Source: Hyphomonadaceae bacterium
GTDB lineage: Bacteria > Pseudomonadota > Alphaproteobacteria > Caulobacterales > Aquidulcibacteraceae
Direction of reading: 5' to 3'
Length of the DNA: 64,000 nt
Assembly (NCBI GenBank): GCA_016791385.1
Contig: JAEUMR010000072.1
Span: 58,931-122,930, forward strand
The notes below the pieces were generated by a model, which worked only from the letters and a program-made list of their open reading frames with translations, ran no database searches and was not told the DNA's origin. Shown piece after piece: positions 54,173-63,882 of the stretch (the stretch's first letter is position 1; each line of letters starts with the position of its first letter). The translations under genes were made by a program, and so were the position numbers.

Positions 54173-55369
54173 GTGCAGTCAGCCCAGAACCCCTACAATC
54201 CCGGCGCCGGCACCCCTCCCCCGGAGCTGGCCGGGCGCGACCCGCTGATCGCGCAGGCGCGGCTCGCAATCGAACGCGTGCGCAATGGCAGGCCGGCCAA
54301 GAGCTTCGTGATGCTGGGGCTGCGCGGCGTCGGCAAGACGGTGCTGCTGAACGAGTTCGAGCAGATCGCCGAGCAGCATGGCTGCCAGACGGCGATGCTG
54401 GAGACCGATCCGGACAAGCCGCTGGCGCAGCAGCTCGCGCCGCAACTGCACCGCATCCTCTTGCGCCTCGACCGCATCAAGAAAGCGGGCAGCGACATGC
54501 AGGCGGCGTTCAACTCGCTGCGCGCCTTCGCCGCCGCCTTCAAGGTGCAGCTCGGCGACCTCGAGTTCGGCCTGGTGCCGAACCCGGCGACCGGCGATCT
54601 CGTTGTCGATCTCACCGACTTGTTCGTGGCGATCGGCGAAGCGGCCAAGAAGCGCGACACCGCCGTCGTGCTGCTGATCGACGAGATCCAGTATATCCAG
54701 AAAGGCGACCTTGGCGCGCTGATCATGGCGCTGCACAAGATTTCGCAGCGCCAATTACCGGTGCTGTTGTTTGGCGGCGGCTTGCCGCAACTGGCGAAAC
54801 TCGCAGGCGATGCGAAATCCTACGCCGAGCGTCTGTTCGACTATCCGTCCGTCGGCCCGCTCGACGCCATCAGCGCCAAGCAAGCGCTGGCGACGCCTGC
54901 CTTGCGCGACAAAGTCAAATTCAGTGACGACGCGCTCGATTACATCGTCGCGCAGACAGGCGGCTATCCGTTCTTCCTGCAAGTGTGGGGCGCACATTGC
55001 TGGGAAGCGGCCCCCGCCTCCCCGATCACGCTGACGCACGCGAAGAAGGCAAGCGAACAAGCCGTGGCGGCGCTGGATGAGAGCATTTTCAAAGTGCGCC
55101 TGGCGCGCCTGACAGACAGGCAAAAAGCCTATGCCCGGGCCATGGCCGAGCTCGGCCCCGAACCAGCCAATTCATCGGACGTGGCGCGTTTGCTTGGCCT
55201 CACCGTCGCGCAATCAGCGCCGATCCGCGACGAGTTGATCAAGAAGGGCATGGCCTATTCGCCGGAGCGCGGCCTGATCGGTTTCACCGTGCCGAAGTTC
55301 GACGAATATATGCGCCGCGCCATGCCGGCGCCGAAGCCCAAACGCACAAGCCGCCCGGCGAAAGCTTAA
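54173..55369 (+). CDS. AAA (ORC/CDC6-like) ATP-binding protein
   Basis: The 398-residue protein has Walker A GLRGVGKT at 49-56 and Walker B VVLLIDEIQYIQ near 165. A sensor-like GGGLPQLAKL follows, and a C-terminal winged-helix segment ends in FTVPKFDEYMRRA. The layout resembles stand-alone ORC/CDC6-like or 'archaeal ATPase' proteins found near mobile or defence genes, but also in chromosomal loci of unknown role. It starts at GTG 54173 with GAGG upstream, directly after the dyad array, so it is likely controlled by it. It converges on the retropepsin-like gene with a 4-base overlap. Confidence 0.8.
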   Translation: MQSAQNPYNPGAGTPPPELAGRDPLIAQARLAIERVRNGRPAKSFVMLGLRGVGKTVLLNEFEQIAEQHGCQTAMLETDPDKPLAQQLAPQLHRILLRLDRIKKAGSDMQAAFNSLRAFAAAFKVQLGDLEFGLVPNPATGDLVVDLTDLFVAIGEAAKKRDTAVVLLIDEIQYIQKGDLGALIMALHKISQRQLPVLLFGGGLPQLAKLAGDAKSYAERLFDYPSVGPLDAISAKQALATPALRDKVKFSDDALDYIVAQTGGYPFFLQVWGAHCWEAAPASPITLTHAKKASEQAVAALDESIFKVRLARLTDRQKAYARAMAELGPEPANSSDVARLLGLTVAQSAPIRDELIKKGMAYSPERGLIGFTVPKFDEYMRRAMPAPKPKRTSRPAKA

Positions 55370-56244
55370 AGCGCGCAGCGCAGGGTCAAACGCCGCGTAC
55401 GCCGCTCGACGGTGATGGTGCTGCAATTCGACAGCGCGGCGCGGCCGAGCGTGATGCGCGCGGGCGGGGGATCGCGCGGCTCGGCCTCCACCACCACCGC
55501 ATCTTCCTCGTCAGCGCCAAGCAGCGGCGCGTTGGTGCGCGCGAAGGATGGGCCGACCGGGATGCCGTTGACATCAAGCGATGTGGTCACCGGCTGCATC
55601 TGCGTACGCAAGCCCAGCACGACCGGCATCTCCGCCAGCGCCCCGGCCGCCTGGATGCCGCCGCTGGCGTCGAACACGCGCGCCGCGGTGCGGTTGAAGA
55701 CGCTGCCTTCAACGCCCGGATTGAAATTGACCAGCACCGATTGCCCGCCGGCCTCTGTGCGCGTCACCCATTCGTCGTTGTCGCTGAGGTTGAAGGCGAT
55801 GTCGCGCGCGCCCTCCTGAGCGGGGCGCACGCGCACGACAACCACGTCATAAGGCAGCACGCCCGGGCCGATCACGCCGTCGGCGCGGGTCGATACCGGA
55901 GCGGCGAACACGCCAGAGAACGCGCTCGTCGATTCATCGTCCGCCGCGCCCCGGAAGGTGATGCGCGGACGCGCCACCCGCCCGCCGATGCTGGCGTCGC
56001 TGCCCTCCAGAGCGATGCGAATGCCGACGAACGGCACGCGCCGCACGCCGATGCGCTCGGCCGCCTGGGTGCTGAGGGCAAGGCCGCGCGGAAAGGTCAG
56101 ATCGACCTCCAGCCGCACCGGGCGACCATTGATCTGGGCGTCGACGATCGGGACCGGGTTGGCCTCCAGCGTCAGGGTCGATTGCGCCCAAGCGGGTGCG
56201 GCGGCGATCAGGGCGGCGGCGAAGATAAGAGTTCCAAGGCGCAT
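55366..56244 (-). CDS. Exported retropepsin-like protein with degenerate active site
   Basis: The 292-residue protein has a signal peptide ending PAWA-Q. It has a first-lobe segment [27 protein letters not shown] that aligns in style with clan AA aspartic proteases, where a DTG/DSG triad should follow. Here the triad position reads DLTF, so proteolysis looks unlikely. A later [12 protein letters not shown] resembles the usual DGILG. It may be a non-catalytic binding protein. This assignment is tentative; the protein may be simply a conserved exported hypothetical. Confidence 0.55.
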   Translation of the reverse strand: MRLGTLIFAAALIAAAPAWAQSTLTLEANPVPIVDAQINGRPVRLEVDLTFPRGLALSTQAAERIGVRRVPFVGIRIALEGSDASIGGRVARPRITFRGAADDESTSAFSGVFAAPVSTRADGVIGPGVLPYDVVVVRVRPAQEGARDIAFNLSDNDEWVTRTEAGGQSVLVNFNPGVEGSVFNRTAARVFDASGGIQAAGALAEMPVVLGLRTQMQPVTTSLDVNGIPVGPSFARTNAPLLGADEEDAVVVEAEPRDPPPARITLGRAALSNCSTITVERRTRRLTLRCAL

Positions 56245-56332
56245 CGCCGCCGATTGGCCAGGGAACTGGGCGAATCCATGTCGCGCCTCGCCCGCTTGCG
56301 CGCGCGCTCATGTTCGCTACCTAGTGCCCGCG

Positions 56333-57412
56333 ATGGCGCTGCCGCCCTCCCCCGACCTTTCGAGCCTGGACGCCCGAGCCCGCGAGATCTTCCGCGAGAT
56401 CGTGGAATCCTATCTCGCCACCGGCGAGCCCGTGGGCTCGCGCACGCTGTCGAAGCTCGGCGGCGTGGGGCTCTCGCCGGCCTCGATCCGCAACACGATG
56501 TCGGACCTGGCCGCGCTCGGACTGCTGGACGCGCCGCACGCCATGGCCGGCCGTCGCCCGACCCAGGCGGGCCTGCGCTTCTTCGTCGACAGCCTGTTGC
56601 AGCTCGGCGACCTGCCGGAAGACGAGAAGCGCGAGATCGACAGCCGCATTGGCTCGGCCGGCGCCAGCCCGCAAGAAGTGCTGGGCGCAGCCTCTGAGCT
56701 GCTTTCGGGCCTTGCCGGCGGGGCCGGGCTTGTCGTCACGCCCGAGCGCGACGCGCCGGTGCGCCACGCTGAGATCGTCTCGATCGGACCGGGCCAGGCG
56801 CTGCTGGTGCTGGTGTTCGAAGACAACCAGATCGAAAATCGCGTCATCTCCGTTCCGCCGGACCTGCCCTCCGGGGCGCTGACCGAAGCGGCCAATTATT
56901 TGAACGCCCGCTTCAAGGGCCGAACCCTTGGCGAAGCGCGCGCGGCCGCCGGCGAATCGCTGGCGCGCGACCGCGCCGCCTTGGACGCCGCCGCCGCCAA
57001 GCTGGTGGAACGCGGGCTGGTGGAATGGTCCGGCGAGGATCCCACCCTCGGGCGCGCCCTGATCGTGCGCGGCCGCGCCAATCTGCTGAAGGATCAACAG
57101 GCGATCGCCGACCTGGAGCTGGCGCGGCGCTTGTTCGACGACCTGGAAAAGACGCGCGAACTGATCCAGGTGCTCGATCTGGCCAAGGCAGGCGAAGCGG
57201 TGCGTGTCTTTATTGGCTCGGAAAACCCGCTGTTTTCGTTGTCGGGGTCGAGTTTGATCGTCGCTCCCTATATGAACGCCGAACGGCGGGTGGTCGGAGC
57301 GCTCGGGGTGATCGGGCCGACCCGGCTTAACTACGCCAAGGTCATTCCAGTGGTGGACTATACCGCCCGCGTCGTCGGCAAGGTGCTCGATGGGCGCGGA
57401 AGCGAACGTTGA
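56333..57412 (+). CDS. hrcA: Heat-inducible transcription repressor HrcA
   Basis: The 359-residue protein starts with a winged-helix domain ([26 protein letters not shown], then [18 protein letters not shown]) and has the later IGSENP and [29 protein letters not shown] motifs of HrcA. It represses chaperone genes by binding CIRCE elements. ATG 56333 gives the family length. grpE follows after 11 bases. No CIRCE sequence is visible nearby, consistent with alphaproteobacteria where CIRCE mostly precedes groESL. Confidence 0.95.
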   Translation: MALPPSPDLSSLDARAREIFREIVESYLATGEPVGSRTLSKLGGVGLSPASIRNTMSDLAALGLLDAPHAMAGRRPTQAGLRFFVDSLLQLGDLPEDEKREIDSRIGSAGASPQEVLGAASELLSGLAGGAGLVVTPERDAPVRHAEIVSIGPGQALLVLVFEDNQIENRVISVPPDLPSGALTEAANYLNARFKGRTLGEARAAAGESLARDRAALDAAAAKLVERGLVEWSGEDPTLGRALIVRGRANLLKDQQAIADLELARRLFDDLEKTRELIQVLDLAKAGEAVRVFIGSENPLFSLSGSSLIVAPYMNAERRVVGALGVIGPTRLNYAKVIPVVDYTARVVGKVLDGRGSER

Positions 57413-57423
57413 ACGAGGGATCG

Positions 57424-57975
57424 ATGACGAACGACGCGAACGCCGAACAAGGCCAGCTGGCTGAAGCGACCGAGGCGCAATCGCCCGAAATCGCCGCACT
57501 CGAAGCCGAACTCGCCAAGGCGCGCGATGAAATGTTGCGCGCGCTGGCGGAGGTGGAGAACACGCGCCGGCGCGCAGAGCGCCAAGCCGCTGACGCCCGC
57601 GCCTATGCGATCGATCGCTTCGCCGGCGATCTGCTGCCGATCGCCGACACGCTGGGGCGCGCGCTCGCCGCCGCGCCGCACGACAGCGCCGACGACGCGA
57701 CGCGCAATCTGATTACGGGCCTTGAGCTCACCGAGCGCACGCTGATCGATACGTTCGCGAAACACGGGTTGAAGCGCGTCGGCGCCAAAGGCGAGACGTT
57801 CAATCCAAACCTGCACCAAGCCGTCGCGCAGGCGCCGTCAGATCAGCCGCAAGGCGTGATCCTTGAAGTGATGCAGCCCGGCTACATGCTGGGCGAGCGC
57901 ACCTTGCGCGCCGCCATGGTGCTGGTTTCTTCCGGCGTGGCGCAGCAAGCCCATACCGTTGACGTCAAGGTCTAA
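57424..57975 (+). CDS. grpE: Nucleotide exchange factor GrpE
   Basis: The 183-residue protein has a long N-terminal helix (ALEAELAKARDEMLRALAEVENTRRRAER) and a small beta domain with FNPNLHQAV, VMQPGYMLGERTLRAAMVLVS, the GrpE signature. It releases ADP from DnaK. ATG 57424 follows GAGGG; a TTG at 57409 is an alternative. Confidence 0.95.
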   Translation: MTNDANAEQGQLAEATEAQSPEIAALEAELAKARDEMLRALAEVENTRRRAERQAADARAYAIDRFAGDLLPIADTLGRALAAAPHDSADDATRNLITGLELTERTLIDTFAKHGLKRVGAKGETFNPNLHQAVAQAPSDQPQGVILEVMQPGYMLGERTLRAAMVLVSSGVAQQAHTVDVKV

Positions 57976-58111
57976 GCAGCGAGCTATCCACTTCGGATTC
58001 GCCGTCCTGCGACATTGAGAATCAAAAGCCGCGCATCCGCCCGAATTCGCCTTTACTCAGCGGATGACCGATTGTTAACCATGCGGTTTGTTGTGCGAGG
58101 GGAGAGAAGCG

Positions 58112-60316
58112 ATGCGGACGAAGCTTTGGGTTGGCGCGGCGAGTGTCGCGCTCATGATGACGTCTGCGCTGGCGCCCGCGTCCGCGCAACAAGCCGCTGA
58201 CCCCGCCGGCGATGCGTCGACCGAAGCGCGTTTTGCCGCTGGCCAAGCCGTTGACGGTGAAATCGGCGCCGCAGGCGATGTCGATTGGTATCGCATGCAG
58301 GTCGAACAAGGTCAGCGCTACAGCTTCACGCTGGACGGCGTCGCCGACGCTGAAGGCAACGCGCTCGATCCGATGCTGTCGATCTACGACGCGCAAGGCA
58401 ATCAGCTCGCCTTCAACGACGATACTAACGGCCTCAATTCGGCGCTGAGCTACGTGCCGAGCGCTAGCGGGGAAGTGTTCGTCGAAGCCCGCGCGTTCAG
58501 CGATCAGGCCACCGGCGCCTATCGTTTGAACGCCACCGCCGCACCGATGCCCGCCGATGACGCCGGCAATGACGCGAGCACGCGCGCACGTGTTGCGCCT
58601 GGCCGCACCGTCAGTGGCAATCTCGAATATGAAGGCGACCTCGATTGGTATCGCCTCAGCGTACGCCAAGGCCAGCGCTACACGATCGATCTCGCTGGCG
58701 TCGAGGGCGGCGTCACCGATCCCCTGCTGCGCGTGCTCGACGCCGACGGCAATGAGCTTGCTTACAGCGACGACACCGAGAACAGCCTGAATTCCCAGGC
58801 GCAGTACATTCCCCGCGAGAACGGCGAAGTGTTTGTCGAAGCCCGCGCCTACGGCGACGCCTACACTGGCGCTTACACGCTGAACGTCAGCGCCGAGCGC
58901 ATGCCGACGGACAACATCTCATCCAACCGCAACACGCGGGGGCGCATCGCCATCGGCGGCGCGCTGGATGGCTCACTCGACTTCCCGACCGACACCGATT
59001 GGTATCGCGTGCGGCTGACCGAGGGCCAATCCTATCACTTCACGCTGACGGGCGGCGGCGACAGCGCGCTGAGCGATCCGCTGATCAATTTGTACGACCG
59101 TAGCGGCCAAGTCGTCGGGACCGATGATGATGGCGGCGAAGGCCTCAACTCGTATCTCGAATTCACCGCGCCCGCGACGGGCGATTATTTCATCGAAGCG
59201 CGCGGCTTCGGCGAGGATATGACCGGGGGCTATCACCTCGCCGCGCAAGCGGGCGATATCCCTGCCGATGCGAGCACGGACGCAAGCGTCAGCGCCGACG
59301 GCGATTATCGCGAAGGCATGCTCACCCCCGGCGGCGATCATGACTGGTACCGGATCGATCTGAGCGAAGGCCAGGTCATTCGCGTCGACATGACGTCGAC
59401 GGAGAGCGAAGACTCGCTCGGCGATCCCTACTTGACGATCCGCGGCGCCGACGGCGCTGAACTCGCCTCGGACGACGATGGCGGCGAAGGTCTGAACGCG
59501 CAGATCGAGTTCCAGGCCCCGGCCGATGGCGCTTACTTCATCGAAGCGCGCGGATTCAGTGAGGATGCAGAAGGCCGCTACGCGCTGTCGGTCAGCTCCG
59601 GCGAAATCGGCAACAGCGCCGAAGGCGCGGAATACCTGCAGCCCAACGGCGAAGGCCGCAGCAGCCTGATCGGCGCGCCGGACGATGCAGACTGGTTCGC
59701 TATCGAATTGGTCGAGGGCCGCTCTTATCGCTTCAATCTTGTAGGCGCCGAGCCCAACCCGCTCGCGGACCCTAATCTCGTGGTCTATGACGCTGAAGGC
59801 CATGAAGTCGCCGCGGACGACGACGGCGGCACAGGCCTCAACTCGTATCTCAGCTTCGCCACGCCAAAAGGCGGCACGTACTACCTCGCCGTGTCTTCGT
59901 ATGGCGCGTCTGGAACCGGCCGCTACTTGCTGACGGCGATCGATACGGACGTGCCGGGCACCGCCTATACGGATGAAGGTCTCGACGCGAACGACGACAG
60001 CCGCATCAGCCGCATCGAAATGCAGGGCGATCTCGACAGCTACCGCGTCTCGCTCGAAGCTGGCGCGCACTACACGATCAGTGTCAGCGGGCACGGCGCA
60101 AGCCCGCTCGCCGACCCCTTCGTGGCCGTGCTTCACGCTAGCGTCACTGAAGAAGGCGAGAGCGCTAGTGAAACGGTCGCATCGGACGACGATAGCGGAC
60201 CGGGCCTCGATGCACGGTTGCGCTTCACGCCGGCCGAGAGCGGAGAATTCTACATCCAGGTGAGCGGCCTTGGCGGCTCGACCGGCGACTATCAAGTTCA
60301 GATCGTGCGTCAGTAG
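58112..60316 (+). CDS. Secreted protein of six PPC-type repeats
   Basis: The 734-residue protein has a signal peptide ending ASA-Q and then six repeats of about 115 residues. Each has a G-D-x-D-W-Y-R core (DVDWYRM, DLDWYRL, DTDWYRV, DHDWYRI, DADWFAI, DLDSYRV), a GQRYSF-like strand and a later FVEARA/FIEARGF segment. This is the pre-peptidase C-terminal (PPC) fold, normally an appendage of secreted proteases, but here no catalytic domain is present. DPMLSIYD/DDTNGLNS segments with Asp clusters suggest calcium binding. A GGGGAGAG site precedes ATG 58112, and a strong terminator follows, so it is a single-gene unit. Repeats 5 and 6 are the most diverged. Confidence 0.82.
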   Translation: MRTKLWVGAASVALMMTSALAPASAQQAADPAGDASTEARFAAGQAVDGEIGAAGDVDWYRMQVEQGQRYSFTLDGVADAEGNALDPMLSIYDAQGNQLAFNDDTNGLNSALSYVPSASGEVFVEARAFSDQATGAYRLNATAAPMPADDAGNDASTRARVAPGRTVSGNLEYEGDLDWYRLSVRQGQRYTIDLAGVEGGVTDPLLRVLDADGNELAYSDDTENSLNSQAQYIPRENGEVFVEARAYGDAYTGAYTLNVSAERMPTDNISSNRNTRGRIAIGGALDGSLDFPTDTDWYRVRLTEGQSYHFTLTGGGDSALSDPLINLYDRSGQVVGTDDDGGEGLNSYLEFTAPATGDYFIEARGFGEDMTGGYHLAAQAGDIPADASTDASVSADGDYREGMLTPGGDHDWYRIDLSEGQVIRVDMTSTESEDSLGDPYLTIRGADGAELASDDDGGEGLNAQIEFQAPADGAYFIEARGFSEDAEGRYALSVSSGEIGNSAEGAEYLQPNGEGRSSLIGAPDDADWFAIELVEGRSYRFNLVGAEPNPLADPNLVVYDAEGHEVAADDDGGTGLNSYLSFATPKGGTYYLAVSSYGASGTGRYLLTAIDTDVPGTAYTDEGLDANDDSRISRIEMQGDLDSYRVSLEAGAHYTISVSGHGASPLADPFVAVLHASVTEEGESASETVASDDDSGPGLDARLRFTPAESGEFYIQVSGLGGSTGDYQVQIVRQ

Positions 60317-60341
60317 GCAGAAAGCCGGGGGACGCACGCAT

Positions 60342-60379
60342 GCGGCGGCGCTGGACAAGAGCGCCGCCGCTTTTGTTTT
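60342..60379 (+). terminator. Rho-independent terminator after the PPC-repeat gene
   Basis: GCGGCGGCGCT pairs perfectly with AGCGCCGCCGC around a 7-base loop, followed by TTTTGTTTT. Confidence 0.92.
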
Positions 60380-60383
60380 GCGC

Positions 60384-61445
60384 TTACGAAAGCCCGGCGA
60401 GCCGCTCGCCGCCTTGGCGATCGAGCATCCAGCCGGGATATTCCGGCTTCAGCTTTGACGCTGCATCCAGCTTGGCCAAATCGTCGCTCGACAACTCAAC
60501 GTGCGTGGCCGCGATGTTGTCGCCCAGCTGCGCTTCGCTCTTGGCGCCGATGATCACGCTGGTGACGTGCTTCTGGTGCAGCAACCAAGAGAGCGCGATC
60601 TGCGCGACGGAGACGCCGCGGGCGTCGCCGATCTCTTTCATCACATCGATAATGTCATAGGCCTTCTCCTTGTCGACCGGCGGGAAGTCGAAAGCAGCGC
60701 GGCGCGCATCGCTTGGTGCGCTGCTACGCGTAAACTTGCCCGACAGGAATCCGCCTGCGAGCGGGCTCCAGGGCAGGATCGCAAGCTCCTCCTCCTTCGC
60801 CAGCGGCACGACTTCGCGTTCGAGATCGCGGCCGGCGATCGAGTAGTACATCTGCAGCGACTCGAACCGCGCCAGTTCCTTGCGCTCAGAAACGCCGAGA
60901 GCCTTGGCGATCTGCCAAGCGGCGAAATTGCAGAGGCCGATGTAACGCACGCGGCCGGAGCGGACGAGATCGTCCAGCGCGCTCAGCGTTTCTTCGAGCG
61001 GCGTCGCCGGATCGAAGGCGTGCACTTGGTAGAGGTCGATGTGATCGACCTCGAGCCGCTTCAGGCTGGCGTCCACAGCGTCGAAAATGTGCTTGCGCGA
61101 CAGGCCCCACAGGTTGGGGTTTGCGTATCGGCGCTTGGCCTCCGGCGTCTCGGCTGAGCCATAAGCGCCCATGCGGCCGAACACCTTGGTGGCGATGACG
61201 AGTTCGTCGCGCGGCAGCGCCTTGATCGCCTTTCCAGTGACCTGCTCCGACAAGCCGTTGGAATAGACGTCCGCGGTGTCGATGAAGGTGACGCCTTTGT
61301 CGAACGCGCTCTTCACCAGCTTGGTGACGGTTTCCTGTTCGAGTGCGCCGATGACTTTCCAGAAGCCGTCGCCGCCGAACGTCATTGTGCCGAGGCAGAT
61401 TTCTGAAACGACAAGGCCGCTACGGCCGAGTTTGCGATAGCGCAT
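60384..61445 (-). CDS. Aldo/keto reductase
   Basis: The 353-residue protein has the AKR barrel with catalytic residues in FIDTADVYSNG (Asp, Tyr), VIATKVFG (Lys) and LYQVHAFDP (His). NADPH-binding features follow near LPWSPLAGGFLSGKF and VTSVIIGAKSEAQLGDN. It reduces carbonyls with NADPH. It precedes the dienelactone-hydrolase-like gene's 3' end on the same strand (15-base gap), so the two may be co-transcribed with this one second. Confidence 0.93.
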   Translation of the reverse strand: MRYRKLGRSGLVVSEICLGTMTFGGDGFWKVIGALEQETVTKLVKSAFDKGVTFIDTADVYSNGLSEQVTGKAIKALPRDELVIATKVFGRMGAYGSAETPEAKRRYANPNLWGLSRKHIFDAVDASLKRLEVDHIDLYQVHAFDPATPLEETLSALDDLVRSGRVRYIGLCNFAAWQIAKALGVSERKELARFESLQMYYSIAGRDLEREVVPLAKEEELAILPWSPLAGGFLSGKFTRSSAPSDARRAAFDFPPVDKEKAYDIIDVMKEIGDARGVSVAQIALSWLLHQKHVTSVIIGAKSEAQLGDNIAATHVELSSDDLAKLDAASKLKPEYPGWMLDRQGGERLAGLS

Positions 61446-61460
61446 GGGGGAGCCCTTCTC

Positions 61461-62339
61461 TTAAGCGACGTGATGTTCGCGGAACCAGGCAAGGCAGCGC
61501 CGCCAGCCATCGGCAGCGGCTTCGGCGTTGTAGCTTTGGCGATAATCGGCGTGAAAGCCGTGACCCACGCCCGGATAGACAATGATCTCCGAACCTGTCG
61601 GATTGTCCGCCGCATTGAGCGCGGCGCGCATCTGCTCGACGCTCGCGAGCGGAATGCCCTGATCGTTCTCAGCGTAGAGTCCGAGCACAGGCGCGTGAAT
61701 GGTCGCGGCAATGTCATACGGCCACGGCCGGTCTTCGTCCGCGCCCCAGCTGCCGGGCGCGGGATGCACAAGGCGGCCGTACCATGCCACGCCGGCTTTC
61801 ACTTGCGGACACTGCGCCGCCGCCATCCAAACCACGCTGCCGCCCCAGCAGAAGCCGGTGATGCCGATCGCGTCGGCTTTGACGAAGGCCTGCGAGGTGA
61901 GCCAGGCGATCGTGCCTTGCGTGTCGGCCATCACCTGCGGATGGGTGGCGGTCGCCACGATTGGAAGGATTGCGTTGAAGTCGGTGAGCGGCGCGGGATC
62001 GCCGGCGCGGTCGAAATAGTCCGGCGCAATGGCGACGAAGCCCTCACGGGCGAGGCGGCGGCAGACATCTTTGATATAGTCATGGATGCCGAAGATCTCA
62101 TTCACGACAATCACCGCCGCGTGGCGGCCGCGGCCGGAGGGGCGCGCGACATACGCTGGCAGCGCGTAGCCGCCGGCGCCGGTGACGTGAACGTCTTCGA
62201 TGACGAGGTCGTCCGACGGCGTTGTCAGCGGACTGGCGCAAGCCGAAAGCGCCGCGGGCGCGTAGCCTGCGAAGAACAGCGACGCCGCAATGGAGCGGCG
62301 CGACGGGTGCAGATTCCCTTCCGGCGTGTCCAGGCGCAT
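61461..62339 (-). CDS. Dienelactone hydrolase family protein, exported
   Basis: The 292-residue protein has an N-terminal stretch with a twin-Arg (SRRS) and a possible lipobox LSAC. The alpha/beta hydrolase has Glu in VNEIFGIHDYIKD, the nucleophile Cys in GITGFCWGGSVVW and His in GVGHGFHADYR. The Cys nucleophile and Glu match dienelactone hydrolase. It hydrolyses lactones or esters. It is divergent from the M48 protease gene. Confidence 0.87.
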   Translation of the reverse strand: MRLDTPEGNLHPSRRSIAASLFFAGYAPAALSACASPLTTPSDDLVIEDVHVTGAGGYALPAYVARPSGRGRHAAVIVVNEIFGIHDYIKDVCRRLAREGFVAIAPDYFDRAGDPAPLTDFNAILPIVATATHPQVMADTQGTIAWLTSQAFVKADAIGITGFCWGGSVVWMAAAQCPQVKAGVAWYGRLVHPAPGSWGADEDRPWPYDIAATIHAPVLGLYAENDQGIPLASVEQMRAALNAADNPTGSEIIVYPGVGHGFHADYRQSYNAEAAADGWRRCLAWFREHHVA

Positions 62340-62441
62340 GGATTTGGTCCCCTCTTCTTGTCCGGCAATCGCAGCTTTGCTTGCGGCAGAGATGGTTCCG
62401 GGTAAGGCTTGGCGCCAGTTTTATTTTCGGGGGACACGAAA

Positions 62442-63779
62442 ATGCGTCTTATCGGCTGGGCCGCCTTCGCGGCTGCAATAACCTTTGCCGGCGCTGCCGC
62501 AGCGCAAACGGGAGATGCGCTGCCGTTCGATCCGGATGTCGCAACGCGGCAATGGCTTGACACGATGGGCCCGGAAGCGACGGCGCGCTCCAACGCCTAT
62601 TTCGAGGGCGGTTACTGGATTCAGTTTGTCGGCCCCCTGCTTTCGATCATCATCTCGATGGCGATGATGGCGCTAGGCTTCGCCAAGGGCGTGCGCAGCT
62701 GGCTAGAGAAGACGGTGAAGTTCTACTTCCTCGTCACGCTTGGCATGGCGCTGTTTTACAATCTGATCAGCACCGTGCTGACATTCCCCTTCACCTATTA
62801 TGTGGGCTTCGTACGCGAGCATCAGTTCGGCTTGGCCACACAGGACTTTCCGGCCTGGTTCAACGAGCAATTGATCGGCGCAGGCATCGGTCTCGTCATC
62901 GGCTCGATCGCCATCGCCCTGCTCTACCTGATCATCCGCGCCACCAAGCGCACCTGGTGGCTGTGGGGCACGGGCGCGACATTGGTATTCGTCGCCATCC
63001 TGGCGATGCTGGCGCCGGTTTACATCTCGCCGATCTTCAATTCTTACACGCCGATGCAGGAAGGTGCGCTCAAGACCAGCATCCTGCAGATGGCGCAGGC
63101 GAGCGGGGTTCCCGCCGACAACGTCTATGAGTTCGACGTGTCACGGCAATCGAACCGCGTCACCGCCAACGTCTCCGGCTTCATGAGCACGACGCGGATT
63201 TCGCTTTCCGACACGCTGCTGCAACGCGAGAGCCCCGGCGGCGTGCGCAGCGTTCTGGGCCACGAGATCGGCCATTACGTGCTCAACCACACGGTTTCGC
63301 TCTTGGTGATGAACGCGCTGCTGATCATGGCGATGTTTGCGCTCGCAAACGTCCTGTTCAATTGGCTGAGCAAAGGCGAACGCTGGGGCGTGCGGGATGT
63401 TTCCGATCCCGCCGGCATGCCGCTGCTGTTTGCGATCCTCGCCTTCCTCGGCGCGGTGGCGACGCCAATCAACAACAACATCGTTCGCTTCCACGAAATG
63501 CAGGCCGACATCTTCGGTGTGAATGCCGCGCGCGAGCCGGATGGCTTTGCGGAATCGGCGCTGCTTCTATCAGAATATCGCAAGATGGAGCCGACGCCGC
63601 TGGAGGAATGGTTCTTCTACGACCACCCCTCGGGCTACACCCGCATCCACATGGCGATGCAATGGAAGGCGCACGAAATGGCGGCCGGCCGCTATCCGAT
63701 CGGGCCGGGCGGTCCGCCCGCAGGCTGGCGTCCCGATTTCGTGGTGATGCACAGCCCTAGCGCGCCTGCACCGAACTAA
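62442..63779 (+). CDS. M48-family membrane metalloprotease (Ste24-like)
   Basis: The 445-residue protein has a signal-like first helix, several more membrane spans, and the zinc motif HEIGHYVLNH (His274). The third ligand lies in RFHEMQADIFGVN. The spacing and extra helices match Ste24-type peptidases, which cleave membrane or misfolded proteins. ATG 62442 starts the first helix. A TTG 33 bases upstream is less likely. Confidence 0.9.
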   Translation: MRLIGWAAFAAAITFAGAAAAQTGDALPFDPDVATRQWLDTMGPEATARSNAYFEGGYWIQFVGPLLSIIISMAMMALGFAKGVRSWLEKTVKFYFLVTLGMALFYNLISTVLTFPFTYYVGFVREHQFGLATQDFPAWFNEQLIGAGIGLVIGSIAIALLYLIIRATKRTWWLWGTGATLVFVAILAMLAPVYISPIFNSYTPMQEGALKTSILQMAQASGVPADNVYEFDVSRQSNRVTANVSGFMSTTRISLSDTLLQRESPGGVRSVLGHEIGHYVLNHTVSLLVMNALLIMAMFALANVLFNWLSKGERWGVRDVSDPAGMPLLFAILAFLGAVATPINNNIVRFHEMQADIFGVNAAREPDGFAESALLLSEYRKMEPTPLEEWFFYDHPSGYTRIHMAMQWKAHEMAAGRYPIGPGGPPAGWRPDFVVMHSPSAPAPN

Positions 63780-63882
63780 CCGTCAGCGCCAAACCGCGTC
63801 ATGATTGTCGGCGCCCTTGGCCTGTGCCAGGAAGCCGCGGCGGGCGCTGCGTCCGCCTAACTCATCTTTGGGAGCATTCCGC

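Noticed and set aside
58112-60316. DNA tandem repeat array
   Set aside because: The periodicity comes from protein-level PPC repeats that are well diverged in DNA.
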